Source: Hyalella azteca (Eukaryota; Arthropoda; Malacostraca; Amphipoda; Hyalellidae). From it: a DNA stretch of 64,000 bases. This document shows, piece after piece, positions 43,808 through 55,621 of the stretch. Each line of letters starts with the position of its first letter. The stretch's first letter is position 1. The stretch spans positions 1 through 64,000 of the forward strand of contig NW_025944585.1 of the NCBI RefSeq assembly GCF_000764305.2, written 5' to 3'. The notes beneath the pieces are model-generated. The model had not been told where the DNA came from. It was given only the letters and a program-made list of their open reading frames with translations, and ran no database searches. The translations under genes and the position numbers were made by a program.

Positions 43808-45984
43808 CTGTAGAGAAAAGCGTGGATCTGTTGCACCAGAGATCTGTACGACCATGCCATTATTGCCTTACAGAAATCTGGTGCAGCAGATCCAATATAA
43901 TATGATCTGGTTCAACAGATCATATTATAATGAATGCTTCAGTTCTAATAATGCGTATTTAGTAATTGATTGATCATTTGAAAGGATGAAGGTATGGCAT
44001 CGAATCTTAAATGCGAGCATTTCCTTGTTTCGCAAGATTCCTGGAATGTATAAACAGACGCTCGATAAATCCGATCTTGATCTCTGCTCAGTAACTATAT
44101 AAGAACGGTGCTCATGATATTGGAGTAAAGTAACGGACATTCGATTGAGACGCTCTTCTCAGGTTTTTCAGAGAGTTATCACATTGGAAGCATATATAAA
44201 ACTGTAGAAAGTTGAAGTTAATATAGTAACTTACATCGTTAACTAGATCATGATAACTTACATATTGGACACGTGCGTAGTCATGAACGATGTCCCCGTT
44301 AGTGTAATGTTCATCCGCGTACACGCAAGCGCTGAATCCCGTGAAGTTGACGTCGCTGTTGGTTCCAAAATTTTTTAGTGAACCAACATAGAGTGAGCTT
44401 ACGTTGCGTAAGCTCGGAAGTGGATAGGTCAAGTGGTTTAGTTAGAGATCATTCTGATCTTCGAATATAACTGAACATTGGAGCTAAATTAAGTTTAAGC
44501 ACTGCTTGAAACTTGCTGTTCACTGCCTGTCTCCTCACATGGCAAAGTTCAGATTTTGCCATCATTTTGGTTATATAAATCGAGCACTACCGGGGTTAGC
44601 TTTACTGAGGTAAAAATGTGTGACGAGTGTTTTATATAAACTATACTTGATCTGCTTCTTCCTCTGACATGAAAAGAAATAATCGAACAATATTAATCTT
44701 TACTTAGAGTAGCGTGTATCATTATCAAAATTTGACGCATCAGGATGTTTTTACACGATATTGTTCAAATTTATCGTTGAGTATCTAAGCAAAGTATCGA
44801 TAGTGCTTCAAACTCCAATATCATCGCCGCATATTGGCACGACTAACGTGTAGAACGTCCACCCCGACTGTCCGGTCACGATGAGAGACGACACGGCCAT
44901 GTCCAAATCCCCCAAATCAGCGGCGTCTGTGTTGCCTCTGAACTCCCTGCCCTTGAAGAGAGTCCCTTCGTACAGGTTGTAGTAGTTGTCGTTAAGGCCG
45001 TACGGACTTCCTGCGTATCTCAGCGACGATATCTGAGGGTAAATCAGTCTTATGAAACAGAATCTGCCTCAAATCACTGTAAGGGAATAATTTTCATTTT
45101 TATAATGGAATTTGTAATGGACTTGTACACTAAGCATAATGATTCTTTGGAATAATTTCGTGGAGTGTTTGTTTCTGTGCATGACAAATCCATACCAAGT
45201 CATGCTTCAAAGTCAGATAATACTAGAAAAACTTGTAAACTTATGGTATGATTAAATTTCTTAAAACGTCTATATAAATTTTACTTACCATGTTTCGGCA
45301 CTGAAAGTCCCAATTTCGGCACTCGCCAATTGACCGAAATGTGCATTCACTTTCATCGGCGAGCGGGTCGTAGTTCACTGCGTCGTAGAGCAGCCACCTG
45401 AAATTTTGTGCTCCCATGAGTGAACTGATTTTTGATATTCAGATAATGTTATTTTTGCATGGATGAACAGTCCAAAACTTGGATTTCTCAACGGGATCAT
45501 GTCAACCCGGACAGTCAGCAACATCCAGTGTTTATGCTCCTGTATAGCTTGTTTATGCAAATAGGTTTAAGAGGCGAAATTTCTCGACTTCACTCACAAT
45601 CCAATACCACAGCCACTCTCGATGGTGTTGTCCATCTGCACGACGCTGAGGTCGGGCGTGTAGTCGGTGAACTGGTAGTAGTCTCCGGTGTAGTTGAGGC
45701 CGGCGTACCCTGTCACGTACCGGAAATCACCAGCTCCTGCAACTCCTGCAATGAAGAGAAACTACCACTTACTTACTATTCATGAAAAATATTCATCGGT
45801 GAAACTAGAGGAGAGAAAACATTGACACGGATTGAGTGCATCTTTATTGTGTATTCTTGAAAGCAAAAATTTAGCAGGGAAGAAAATATAAAGTCATAAA
45901 AAATAACCTATTTGTGTTACCTTTTTCATTCAGAATGCTTGAAGTGATGAAAGCTAAAAAACACCATAACTCTATGAACTTCAT
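43691..45984 (-). CDS. Secreted beta/gamma-crystallin-like protein, six exons, intact
   Basis: Exons in transcript order: 45984-45921, 45745-45598, 45397-45289, 45032-44848, 44355-44262, 43807-43691, all AG/GT with consistent phases, 238 codons. Residues 1-20 (MKFIELWCFLAFITSSILNE) are a signal peptide, so the protein is secreted. Greek-key features: YAGLNYTGDYYQFTDYTPDL and VVQMDNTIESG in the first half, then YYNLYEGTLFKGREFRG, VSSLIVTG and GWTFYTDVNFTGFSACVY, then LPDNSIRSVARGC. The aromatic-xxxx-F-x-G corner and the SS/NSIRS strands are those of beta/gamma-crystallin motifs. Several Cys suggest disulphides. Function is unknown. Calcium binding or defence roles known in the superfamily are only possibilities. 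Confidence 0.85.
44262..44355 (-). CDS. Crystallin gene 1, exon 5
   Basis: This 94-bp exon completes Thr and encodes DVNFTGFSACVYADEHYTNG and DIVHDYARVQY. NFTGFSACVY is the F-x-G corner of a Greek-key motif. Confidence 0.85.
44848..45032 (-). CDS. Crystallin gene 1, exon 4
   Basis: This 185-bp exon encodes ISSLRYAGSPYGLNDNYYNL, YEGTLFKGREFRGNTDAADL and GDLDMAVSSLIVTGQSGWTF-Y. It is the best-conserved crystallin motif in the locus. Confidence 0.9.
45289..45397 (-). CDS. Crystallin gene 1, exon 3
   Basis: This 109-bp exon completes Leu and encodes WLLYDAVNYDPLADESECTF, then RSIGECRNWDFQCRNM. Its Trp codon (TGG) is TGA in the plus-strand paralogue. Confidence 0.85.
45598..45745 (-). CDS. Crystallin gene 1, exon 2
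   Basis: This 148-bp exon encodes VAGAGDFRYVTGYAGLNYTG, DYYQFTDYTPDLSVVQMDNT and IESGCGIG. Two AG acceptors 9 bases apart (ttgcag, gagttgcag) would add or drop three residues. Confidence 0.87.
45921..45984 (-). CDS. Crystallin gene 1, exon 1, signal peptide
   Basis: ATG at 45984-45982. This 64-bp exon codes a hydrophobic leader and ends AAAAG/GTAACA. The plus-strand paralogue's exon 1 has the same 64-bp length and a GTAACA donor. Confidence 0.87.
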
Positions 45985-46131
45985 TTTGATATTGTTTCAA
46001 TACAAACTACCGAACGTTGGCAGTTTCGAAGGTTCAGACGAAGAAAAAGTTTCAAATGCTTAGGTGAAGCAAAAGGCAAAGGTTCAGGCAGAGAACTAAA
46101 TCGTACTACGTTGAGTGTCTTGAGAAAAGGC

Positions 46132-46173
46132 GGCAATCTGTACAGATGTCATACTTCTCATGAGTAGATTATA
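46132..46173 (-). promoter_or_regulatory. Conserved upstream block of crystallin gene 1
   Basis: On the gene strand a CTCATGAGAAG word is followed by tgacatctgtacagattgcc, 150-190 bases before the ATG. The same order of words occurs upstream of the other two exon 1 copies (46619-46660, 52748-52793). Confidence 0.55.
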
Positions 46174-46618
46174 GCGAATGAGATCACTGCAGTGAAGGGA
46201 AAGATATCACTAAAATTTCTTGACAAGATTTGGTAGCATTATTCGTATATCACCATATACTAACGAGAGCCGCAAATGTATCATTTTAGTAACTTATAAA
46301 TAATTTTTTACTGAGATTGCATGACGCATTGTACCTAATTTTTACTATCTGACCTCTTGCAAAGTTGCGAAATAATTTTAGAACGCACCTGGTAGAAAAC
46401 GTGTTTAATTGACAAACGGCTACCTAGATAAATGATTATGAGTCTTCATTCGACCGACCGGTTGTGGTTCAGTCTTGGTTTTGACGATAAGTGGTGACTC
46501 AAGATTTCTTCGTTAGCTAGTTTTCAGTTGCATGAAAACATACTTCACTGCAAATATACTGCATTAAAAAATGAATTGATAGAGCTTCATATATACTGTG
46601 GTATGTTTGTGGTTTCTC

Positions 46619-46660
46619 GATTATCTCGCAACTCGTGGGAATTGTGATATATGTACTGTT
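46619..46660 (+). promoter_or_regulatory. Conserved upstream block of the dead crystallin copy
   Basis: gattatctcgcaactcgtgg plus gaattgtgatatatgtac aligns with 52748-52793. It lies about 130-160 bases before the exon 1 remnant at 46782. Confidence 0.5.
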
Positions 46661-46781
46661 AATCTATTATTCCCAAGACACTCCACCAAGTCTATTATTA
46701 ACATGACTGTAATGTCATCGGAATCTTTGATAAAGGGTCTCGAAACCTACAGTCTTCGTTTTTCTCGCTAGAACTATTAAA

Positions 46782-47236
46782 ATGAAGTTTTTTGCAAATG
46801 TGCTGCTTTCTGGTGTTGGTCTCGGTGATCATTCTAAGAAAAAGTAACATAATCTAGCTCCTACGTTTGAAGTATTCTTTATTTTCACGTCTAATTTATT
46901 TTGCTTCTCAGAATCGTATTAAATAATTTGGTGCTCAAGACATGTCAGTCAGATTCTCTCATTTAATTTGAACATCAATGATCGCAGTAGTTCATCACTG
47001 ATTAGTACTGACAAGTTTTTATTGGAGTCAATGGAGTGATTTTATTTTAGTGATTAGTCAATGGAGTCATTGATAATTATTTTTTTAGGAGCTGCTGGAG
47101 CGAATGATATCCGGTAACTGACAGGTTAAGCCGACTTCAACTTCACCGGTCACCACTATACCAGCTTACCGAGTGCGGGCCCGACCTCAGCGTGGTGCAG
47201 ATGGACAACACCATACAGAGCGTCTGTATTACTGGA
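46782..47236 (+). pseudogene. Decayed beta/gamma-crystallin copy, exons 1 and 2 only
   Basis: Exon 1 remnant at 46782-46843 reads MKFFANVLLSGVGLGDHSKK before a GTAACA donor. Exon 2 remnant at 47089-47236 follows a ttttttag acceptor and matches the intact exon (cagatggacaacaccat), but has an early in-frame TAA after NDIR and a frameshift. It lies head to head with the intact gene, about 800 bp away. Confidence 0.8.
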
Positions 47237-47493
47237 GTAAAGAGGCAATATTTACTCTGGAGTATAAAAGATACATTTTTATGGACTGTTAAGTTGCAGA
47301 GTCCACGTGCCATTCAGGAGATGTTTCCCGAGAATTCAATAATGGTCGTAATTAATTTTTTTTTTTGCTGTGAAAAAATCAAAACGCGATTTGCCTGTCT
47401 AATGCCGTTTTCCTGGCTCTAAAACTGCTCAAAATTAAAACTACGTGAATTCGACTACGTGGTTAAGTGACTGTAAAGGCCTTCATTCCAGAC

Positions 47494-47857
47494 TTGGCTG
47501 TTGCAACTATAGGACAGTCGGCTGTTGCAGCTATAGGACAGTCGGCTGTTGCAGCTATATAGGACAGTCGGCTGGTGCAGCTATATAGGACAGTCGGCTG
47601 TTGTAGCTATAGGACAGTCGGCTGTTGCAGCTATAGGACAGCCGGCTGTTGCAGCTATAGGACAGTCGGCTGTTGCAGCTATAGGACAGTCGGCTGTTGC
47701 AGCTATAGGACAGTCGGCTGTTGCAGCTATAGGACAGTCGGCTGTTGCAGCTATAGGACAGTCGGCTGTTGATGCTATAGGACAATCGGCTGTTACAGCT
47801 ATAGGAAAGTCGGCTGTTGCAGCTATAGGACAGTCGGCTATTGCAGCTATAGGACCG
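47494..47857. repeat. 24-bp minisatellite, about 15 copies
   Basis: The unit is gctataggacagtcggctgt plus tgca, giving eight-residue repeats (AIGQSAVA) in open frames on both strands. No start context or family, so not a gene. Confidence 0.96.
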
Positions 47858-48359
47858 ACGTTGAGACGTGTGAGATGAACGACGAAGCAGAAGGGTTTGA
47901 TATAGAGACGTAAAATGTCACAATTAACGCGCCGGGCAGATTCCGCCCCATGGCTGACGTAGGCCATCTTGGCACGTATCGTAGCAGCTCCATTTCTGTG
48001 TTTCATTCGCTTCCACTGATCAAAGCATAATGATATAACATCTTGATCAGTCTCCATGAATTCTTTGGCAACCTTGGAGCGGTACGGCTGACTCTAAGAG
48101 GCGGATTAGGAAAGCCCCCGCCTGCTCAGAATGGTGCCAGATAAGCGATTTAATAACCAATTTTACCTACTGCATTTTCCTGTTGCCATCACTCAGTGAA
48201 TCTAAAATGTACAAAAATGCCGATTATATGATTACTTTGAGCAGCTCTTATTTCAGGGCATCACTAATTCGTAATCTAAATCACGAAATGTCCATCGAGC
48301 AAATTTTTTGTAACGCACATGCATTCTTCATGAGTACAGTAAGCTTATAGCGCATCTGT

Positions 48360-48973
48360 TCAGTTGGTGGCGTCTTGGCCGGGATGGCCCAGCACGCGCT
48401 CGCTGAGGCAGCCCCGCGCCACAGACCTGATGGAGTTGTCGGCCAGACCGAGCTCGTACATCTGTATAGCCTAGAGGTGATATTTAATCTGTCGCTAAAG
48501 AGTTTTCTAGGATCTAAACACAATTATTATGGATGTTCCACATGTAATGACGCCTGTTTATTCATTTATTGCTGGTTTGAAATGATGGGAGTAAGGCAGC
48601 GAATTCTAATTGTCAAGTTTTCCTCGTTTCGCTAGATTCCTAGAATTATATTGGCAAAACTTCGTCCCAAATTGATCATGGCCAACGTAATGCCAATAAA
48701 TAATATGTATACATAATATTATGGTTTAACGTTGCGGACATATTATTGAAGCACTCAGTGTAAGTTTTCCATTAATTATTCTCATCTGAAACATGCACAA
48801 GAATAGAAAATTGGCATAATAACTAATATTGTTATCAAAGAACAAGGTAACTTACATCTTAGACACGTGCGTAGTCAAAACGAATAAGTCCGTTGGTTTT
48901 GTATTCACCCGCGTAGATCATTAATTGGATCACGAGAAGTTCATACACATTGGGTCCCGAGAAGTTGACGCCG
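48360..48973 (-). pseudogene. Decayed beta/gamma-crystallin copy, exons 5 and 6 only
   Basis: Exon 5 remnant 48973-48856 has a 24-bp insertion and ends DYARV-stop (TAA for CAA). Exon 6 remnant 48461-48360 is still open (MYELGLADNSIRSVARGCLS to GHPGQDATN) and strikingly conserved. No upstream exons are seen. Confidence 0.82.
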
Positions 48974-49385
48974 CTGTTGGTTCAGAAATGTAATAGAATG
49001 ACAACATTGAGCAAGCTTGGTTGTGGCCAAGGTCGAGTTATTCCGTAAGGATCACCAGCTCAATTCAGAATGGTACTCGACCAATGCATCAATCAATTAT
49101 TAGTATAATTTTTTCAGTAATCGTAAATTTAGGAGGACCAATTACTGATTTCACGTGTTCGTGTAACACGTTGAATACATTTTATTTTAGTGTTTCTACC
49201 ATGTAATAACGAATTTGTTCCGACTTGTTGGAACCGTTGAGGTTTAAACAACTTGCATAACTAAAAAACAGAGAAAAACAGTAGAAATGACACTAAACAG
49301 TAAACTATAAACTTTGGAAATGGCAGTAGTACATATCAATGGTATAGTGGATATAATTTAATATATATGCTTAGAATTACTCAGA

Positions 49386-49481
49386 AAATAATTTCAGCGT
49401 CCGGACGAATCCTGTAGATTAGAGGTTGATAGCGCTATCAACCTCCAAACTACGGGATTCGTCCGGAAGCTGAAATTATTT
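49386..49481. repeat. Palindrome made of two opposed Penelope-type end sequences
   Basis: The arms read aaataatttcagcgtccgga and its complement, centred on gatagcgctatc. The arm is similar to the end of the Penelope element at about 3595-3650 (taatttcaacatccagac, gaggttgatag). Confidence 0.75.
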
Positions 49482-51509
49482 AAGATTATCTATATGAATA
49501 TATAGGCCTTTCTGGCCTATATATAGCGCTCGCAAAGCAGATGAATTTGAGAGCTTTATTTCCTCATCATGCACTGCACCCACAGGCCTCTATATAGTTA
49601 CGCGCTCGTTCTGTAATTTATTCTCTAGGGTTTTGATTCACCTCTGATGTGACCTCGTTCAGACGCGCGCTTTCCTAACTGTAAAAACTTCAACTTTTTC
49701 TCCGCAACAGCGTTTGTCTTGTGCTTGCGTTCCTATTGTACTTTCTAATACATATGAGTCGATTTTCATGATAAGCTTCAGAGTATTTATTGGAAAATTT
49801 TGCTTCTAGACGCAGTCATCATTGCTGACTAGACTTCTCAATATTAGTCACTGAGAAGCTGAACCTCAGTTCACAGTAATTTAATTATTCTCCCCCTATA
49901 TTTCGCCGGACTTTCCTCTTATCATGACTTCTTTCATTGAAGAGCTCTGCCCCATTTTTTACTCGCTGTTTCAAAGTTCCATTTTATATTTTCGGTTAAC
50001 CTTCAGTGAAACTATTTTGTGATGTTATTTATGAGAGGAACTGAATTAATAAATTGAATTATGTGAGAGTTGAATCTCTTACGTAGTGAATCTAACATTT
50101 GTTGCTTTAGTCATCTTAATAGTTAATGGTCCGAACATTGAAGTTTCGAAGATTAACTTGTACATTAACTTGTGAATTTTGTTCACAGGTCTCGTCCACA
50201 CACGAAGAACATCTCATATTTCTTCACTGTATTTCATTAGTGTTTGCTTGTCTTGACTCGACGTCATGCTTTCGCCGTCTAGTCTGCAGACCATGCACTC
50301 CTATTCTATAACTATACCCTAATAAAATTGCAATCTATCCTGCATCAACCTCCTGATTATATACCCTATTTCTCTGAGCCTCGTCAACCCCAATTTTGTC
50401 TCCCAAAACTTCCTTAAAGTCGGTTACCAAAAAAGCCCTAAACTGATTTAACTTGCCTGGTTATTTAGGACCCGTTTATTGAAGTCGTGGCAGACTAAAC
50501 CAGAAACTTAGATATTGATTCAAATTCAATTTAGAGCTTAAGTAATAGGATCTCGTTTTTTACATATGAGCTGCTGAAGTCTCACCAAGAATGAAAAAAC
50601 CCTCCTCGTGAGCGTGTGATTTAGGAGTGGCATCAGTACGCCACTACCCTTAATTAATTATGTCGCATATGGCGCAGGAGTGGCTATATAGGCGCCAAAT
50701 GTGGCTCATGGCTGCCACGTGGCTCCTATATGTCAATGTTGAAACATACATAATCTAGCTGATGAATAAATATTCTATTAATAGCTACATTCTAGAGCAA
50801 CCTGCTCATGATGAGCATTCAGATAAATAATTGGGTATGAGAGAGAAAGGTTGAAGGCCTTGCCAAGCCAGGATGACCAAGAAATAGTAATATTTTCAGA
50901 AAAACGTAAATTTTGTACAAATCAATTACACAACAAAGTGGGTCATCTCAACCCACTCATTTATTGAATGTAGTGTCGTAAACCGGACAGGGTGTAACGT
51001 GTAAATAGGATTCGGGTGACCCAAGCCGATAGATCTGCACATTTTTCGACACAAATTATAGTTCACATTTTTCTGCTTCCTGAACGAATTATGAATTGAC
51101 GTTTTGAGACCAATAAACCTAGTGGGGCAACGGGCCCACGCGTGTCACGGGGCAAAGCGCCCATGGTGAAGTCTTGTGTTATACATCATTAGATTTGTCT
51201 CAATGACCTTTTCAAAACTATGACTAGCTTTTTGAATTACAAATTACACTTCATATTGCATGATTTTTTGATATGCCGCCTCAAGGCAGCAGGTTTAGTT
51301 TCTAGTTATGCGTATTTATGACCCCTTATCGAGTTATTGACTCTTGGCTTGCCAAAAGTTGATTTCAGCCAACACCAATGAGCCAAAAGTTGATGAGTTT
51401 TTGTGATGTTGGCTGAAATCACGATTAGGTACGAATTCTCTGCACATAATATCTGGACTATGGACGAACCTGGAACGAAGTTTTTCTGATCAACTAAATA
51501 TATTTATTC

Positions 51510-51670
51510 TAGTCAAGGATACATTTTTTCATGTCAAGGACGAATTTTTTATCGCAAGGATATATTTTCAAGTCAAGGATATATATTTTTATGTCAATGA
51601 AATATTTTTCTTCACGTCAGTGATAGATTTTTAAGCCAAGAGTATATTTTTTCAGGTAAAGGATATGATT
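51510..51670. repeat. Degenerate tandem repeat of about 25 bp, seven copies
   Basis: Units read agtcaaggatatattttt with variants. Confidence 0.75.
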
Positions 51671-51805
51671 TTTTGAGTTGTTAATAAATGAATGAATGTC
51701 ATATTTTTATTACATTTTCCTTATTTTTAACTGTAAAGTGTTGTTTTATCATTTTTAAACGAAAAATATGCAGGGGACCAAGGGTGGGCGCCTTGCCCCA
51801 AGCCC

Positions 51806-51843
51806 ATGGGCCCATTGCCCCATGGGTGGGGCAATGGGCCCAT
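51806..51843. repeat. Perfect 16-bp stem, 6-base loop hairpin
   Basis: atgggcccattgcccc and its exact complement flank atgggt in an AT-rich region. GC content is far above the surroundings. Confidence 0.9.
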
Positions 51844-52747
51844 TTTGACACTTTTTACAAAATAGTGTTTCATTAAAAATTTAATAACTCAATAGGCTTC
51901 TAATTCACATCATACATTCCTCATTAGTTGCACCTTTACACAAAACAAAGAACCACCTCGTATCAATCAAAACTTAATCAAAAATTTAGTTTAAAAAGGA
52001 GGGGGGGGCGCTGCCTTATTTTGCCCTACCATGAGCATGATTGTGTCCATACATATTTTTATGTACTGGTGTTCCCTGCATTAATTCATGTACTCATTCA
52101 GGCTTCTGTGCACATCCTATATTGTCACCTCCCCCCCCCATTCCTCCCGTACACCCTCGTTGGCACGCAAAAATATATCAGACTTAAAAGCAGAAAAATC
52201 AGACTACGTACACGTATTCTAGGCTGACTTAAAAAAATACATCAGACTTAAAATCAGAAAAATCAGAGTTAAAAAGCAGACAAAAAAATAATAAGGACAA
52301 AAAAACTTAGTGGGGATGGGGGGATCGTTATTGCAGGGTTTGTCGGTCGATGCAAGAGGAGGAGGGATCATTATTGAACATCACGTGGGCCGTTGCTGCT
52401 GTCCAAAGAAGAATTTAAATCTGCATTCAGAATTTGAATGCTTCTCACAATACTTATCCAATATAAGATTATAATTAAAATCTCATGACTATACAATAAT
52501 AAAAATTTTAATCAATATTTTTAAATTATTAAGCGATGCATTAGCGATTCAATATCACGATATTTCAAAAACCTCTGTTTAAAACATCTTATATAGCATA
52601 AATATATACATAACATAACCAATGCGAAAATTATAACTTTGAAGTTTTCAGCTGAGAAGTGATGTCACTACAAGTAATCAACTATCATGCGTATCAATTA
52701 TCATGCAACTGCTAATGATGTCTCCTAATTACCTAGAGACACCGCTT

Positions 52748-52793
52748 GATTATCTCGCTGCTCGTGAGAACTGCGACGTTTGTAAAGATTGCC
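52748..52793 (+). promoter_or_regulatory. Conserved upstream block of crystallin gene 2
   Basis: gattatctcgctgctcgtga plus gaactgcgacgtttgtaaag, 120-165 bases before the ATG, is shared with the other two copies. A TATTTAAAC box lies 20 bases downstream (52812-52820). Confidence 0.55.
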
Positions 52794-52913
52794 ACCTGCA
52801 CATCAGACTCCCTATTTAAACTGTTCGTTTCATTAGGGTGATTTGCCTGCCAATTGGCACAAGCGTCTTGAAGCTCTTAAGTGTTCGCTTGCCTATTTTG
52901 TTATAAGTTCATT

Positions 52914-52977
52914 ATGATGACTCTGATATTTTGGGGGTGTTCATTTCTCGTCGCTGCATACACACTAAGTGATAGAG
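52914..52977 (+). CDS. Crystallin gene 2, exon 1, signal peptide
   Basis: Two ATG codons in tandem start a hydrophobic leader ending SDR with a G/GTAACA donor. Length equals gene 1 exon 1. Confidence 0.75.
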
Positions 52978-54489
52978 GTAACACATGGCTCAACCCATGC
53001 ATAATTATGAATTTTTCAGTTTTCGGGTTGTTTACATTGCTGAAAAGTCGATAAAAGTATTATTTTTTAAGTCGTCACTGACGGTTTCTTTGTTAAAAAC
53101 TTATTTTTGATGATGACCTTTTATTAGAATAATTACGCTATTAATTAGTATACTAGGTTTACGGTTCACCCCTGCAAATCAAATTAGACCATTTATCGAC
53201 GCAGATTTGAATATACATTCTAAGCAAGTGTTTTCGGGGAAAAAAATCTTGATTTTGAACTATTTAGTTTAGAAATAATTGAAGTTTATAAGTAACTAAG
53301 TAACGTGACGATGGATAAGTTGCTGTGTCGCTTCTGTGTCAAAAGCAAATAGAAACACAATACAATACAGCTGCAGAGGGTGTTGATAAGAATATTCCAA
53401 ATTGTTTCCGAAAGTAATTAGATTGATTCTTTGAAATTGCCTTCATTTACAATCGGAATTTTCTGCAGAAGAATACTTGTTAAACAAGCCCTTAATTAGT
53501 TTAGCTGTTGCGCCCGCTCCATGGACAGAACAAAATCCGGAGCGCAACTGCGCGCCATTGCACCCACAGTGATCTTAGACATAAAAGTGATGGCATGCAT
53601 AAATAATGAGTTTATTGTATATTCTCCTTAATTTGAATGCACTACTATTTAAGTTTTACATTGTTAGGTTTCATTTATATTCTCCGTACAGAGCAAAACT
53701 GTCTATGTCTGTAGAATCAAAGCACCTATAGGATGTTGTACGTAATCTTAAATCGTCCAACATTAGCGCGCACGCGCAATTTGCATGACAGGGAGAAGGG
53801 TGGAAGGGTTTTGTTTAGTTTAAAGGTTCGCGGGCGCCCAAATCACTCGGAGGACTGAAATCTCTTGACGACACAATGGGGTCCTGCCACGACCCCAGAA
53901 TGCCGTTTTTGGTGATCCAGTCAAAACTTTTGTGCTAATTTCTTTTTGATTTTTTTGTATGTTTTCCGCATCATTTTAAGTCTAAGATCATATATTTACT
54001 CTGCCAAAAGTCTTCGCTATAACAAGAAAAAAATTGAAAAGAAACTCGGGGTAGAGGAAGGACTCATCTCTGTTTGTCATGAATTTTTGCTTGATTCGTC
54101 GCATAATATTGTTTTCATAGGCTCTATACAGTATTATTATTTTTTGGAAAAGCTTCTTCAATGTACTAGCATGACTGCTTTATATGGAATATATATATAA
54201 AAAAGATCAATTTTGCCATAAATTTATGCAGTCGTATTTGTTTAAATTATTTTGTATTAACTATACCACTTACATATTCAATTAAAAATGAAATGTATGT
54301 AGTTAAATAATTGCCTGCTTGTCACAAAAATGTTGTTTCATGAGCCCTGTAAACCCATATGACTAATCGGATTTAAATCCAACCCATTAAATTGTCAGAT
54401 ATAATGAGGTCCCTAAACAGAATCCCTCTTGGTGAGCTACGTTATGAATAATCATGGTACGTTGAGGGATATTTTTGTGAAACATGTCG

Positions 54490-54665
54490 ACCTCACGCAG
54501 TTATTGTCTATACAACGAACTCGTGCACCGTGCGTATAACGAACTCGCGAACCGTGCGCAGTTACATCGAGCGCGCGCAGTTACCGTCTAATGACCTCGC
54601 GCATCTCGACCGTGCGCAGTTACTGTCTAATGACCTCGCGCATCTTGACCGCGCGCCGGTAATGT
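54490..54665 (+). repeat. GC-rich 41-bp repeat, about three copies
   Basis: Units contain cgtgcgcagttac and taatgacctcgcgcat. It lies in the region where exon 2 of gene 2 would be expected. Confidence 0.75.
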
Positions 54666-54877
54666 CAGTTTGCTCTGCTACCTCGAGCCCACATAGGGTA
54701 TTCTGTTCTATTGGGCTTTTATCTTTGGCCCATATACAGTGTGTTCTCTCCGAATCGACGCAATCTTGGATGAAACCATTTTTACGATTCGAACGACACC
54801 TACTCCTATTATATCACATTCATTAAACTTCAATAGGTTATGCAAATACAAGAATACAATACATTATTGATCCTCAG

Positions 54878-54983
54878 CTGAATTCTCTATGACGCTGCTG
54901 ACTACGAGCCGGTCGATACTGGGTTTACTGTTTGCAAATACATGGAAGCGAGCTGGTGTGTAAATATGGAAACGGCTTGCATG
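54878..54983 (+). pseudogene. Crystallin gene 2, exon 3 with a stop codon
   Basis: Aligned to gene 1, the reading is stop-I-L-Y-D-A-A-D-Y-E, then PVDTGFTVCKYMEASWCVNM and ETACM before GTGAGA. Only the first full codon is disrupted (TGG to TGA). Confidence 0.78.
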
Positions 54984-55246
54984 GTGAGAAACGCTGAGCG
55001 GAGCTCGCTCAACCAAGTACAGTTTCTTCATCTAGTCTTCTTTGTTATACCCAGTTTTCTCAGTGAAGTTTCTTCTATTTCGTCAACATGATGGTATCAA
55101 GAAGTTTCATTTGTTTGATTAACCAGAATTTCCAATATCAGCACGGTTTTTATTACTCAGTTCATCCAACATTTTTATCTCATCACACATGTAAAGCTGC
55201 CCATGCTTGCTTCAGAAACTAATTTAAAAAGCCGTATTTTTAGAAG

Positions 55247-55431
55247 ACGTCGTCGCTGAGGTACGCAGGAAGTCCATACGGCCTTAACGACAACTACTAC
55301 AACCTGTACGAAGGGAATCACTACAAGGGGAAGGAGTTCAGAGGCAACACCAACGCGTCCGACGTGGGGGACCTGGACATGGCTGTCTCATCGCTCGTCG
55401 TGACTGGACAATCGCCTTGGACGTTCTACAC
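55247..55431 (+). CDS. Crystallin gene 2, exon 4
   Basis: This 185-bp open exon, same size and phase as gene 1 exon 4, has many conserved residues including the GLNDNYYNLYEG corner. Confidence 0.88.
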
Positions 55432-55621
55432 GTGAGTCCGTTCAATTGCGTAAATAGTTCATTACTCTAAATGACCTTTCAAAATAAACACGTTCATGTA
55501 CATTCAACCGTTAGTTCGAATTTATTCGGCAGGAGCGGCTCACTTTCTGTGTGCCTACAGCCAGCAAAGCAGACGCTATACTTATACTCTCCACCATTGA
55601 TATGCTGCTGCTATATAATCA

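Larger units (their letters stand above)
48975..52747. other. Intergenic; repeats only
   Basis: It holds a palindrome (49386-49481), a degenerate 25-bp array (51510-51670), a perfect 16-bp hairpin (51806-51843) and C- or G-runs near 51990-52150. No exon is recognised. Confidence 0.4.

Noticed and set aside
47549..48057. Repeat-protein frames on both strands
   Set aside because: Caused by a 24-bp minisatellite with no stop in several frames.
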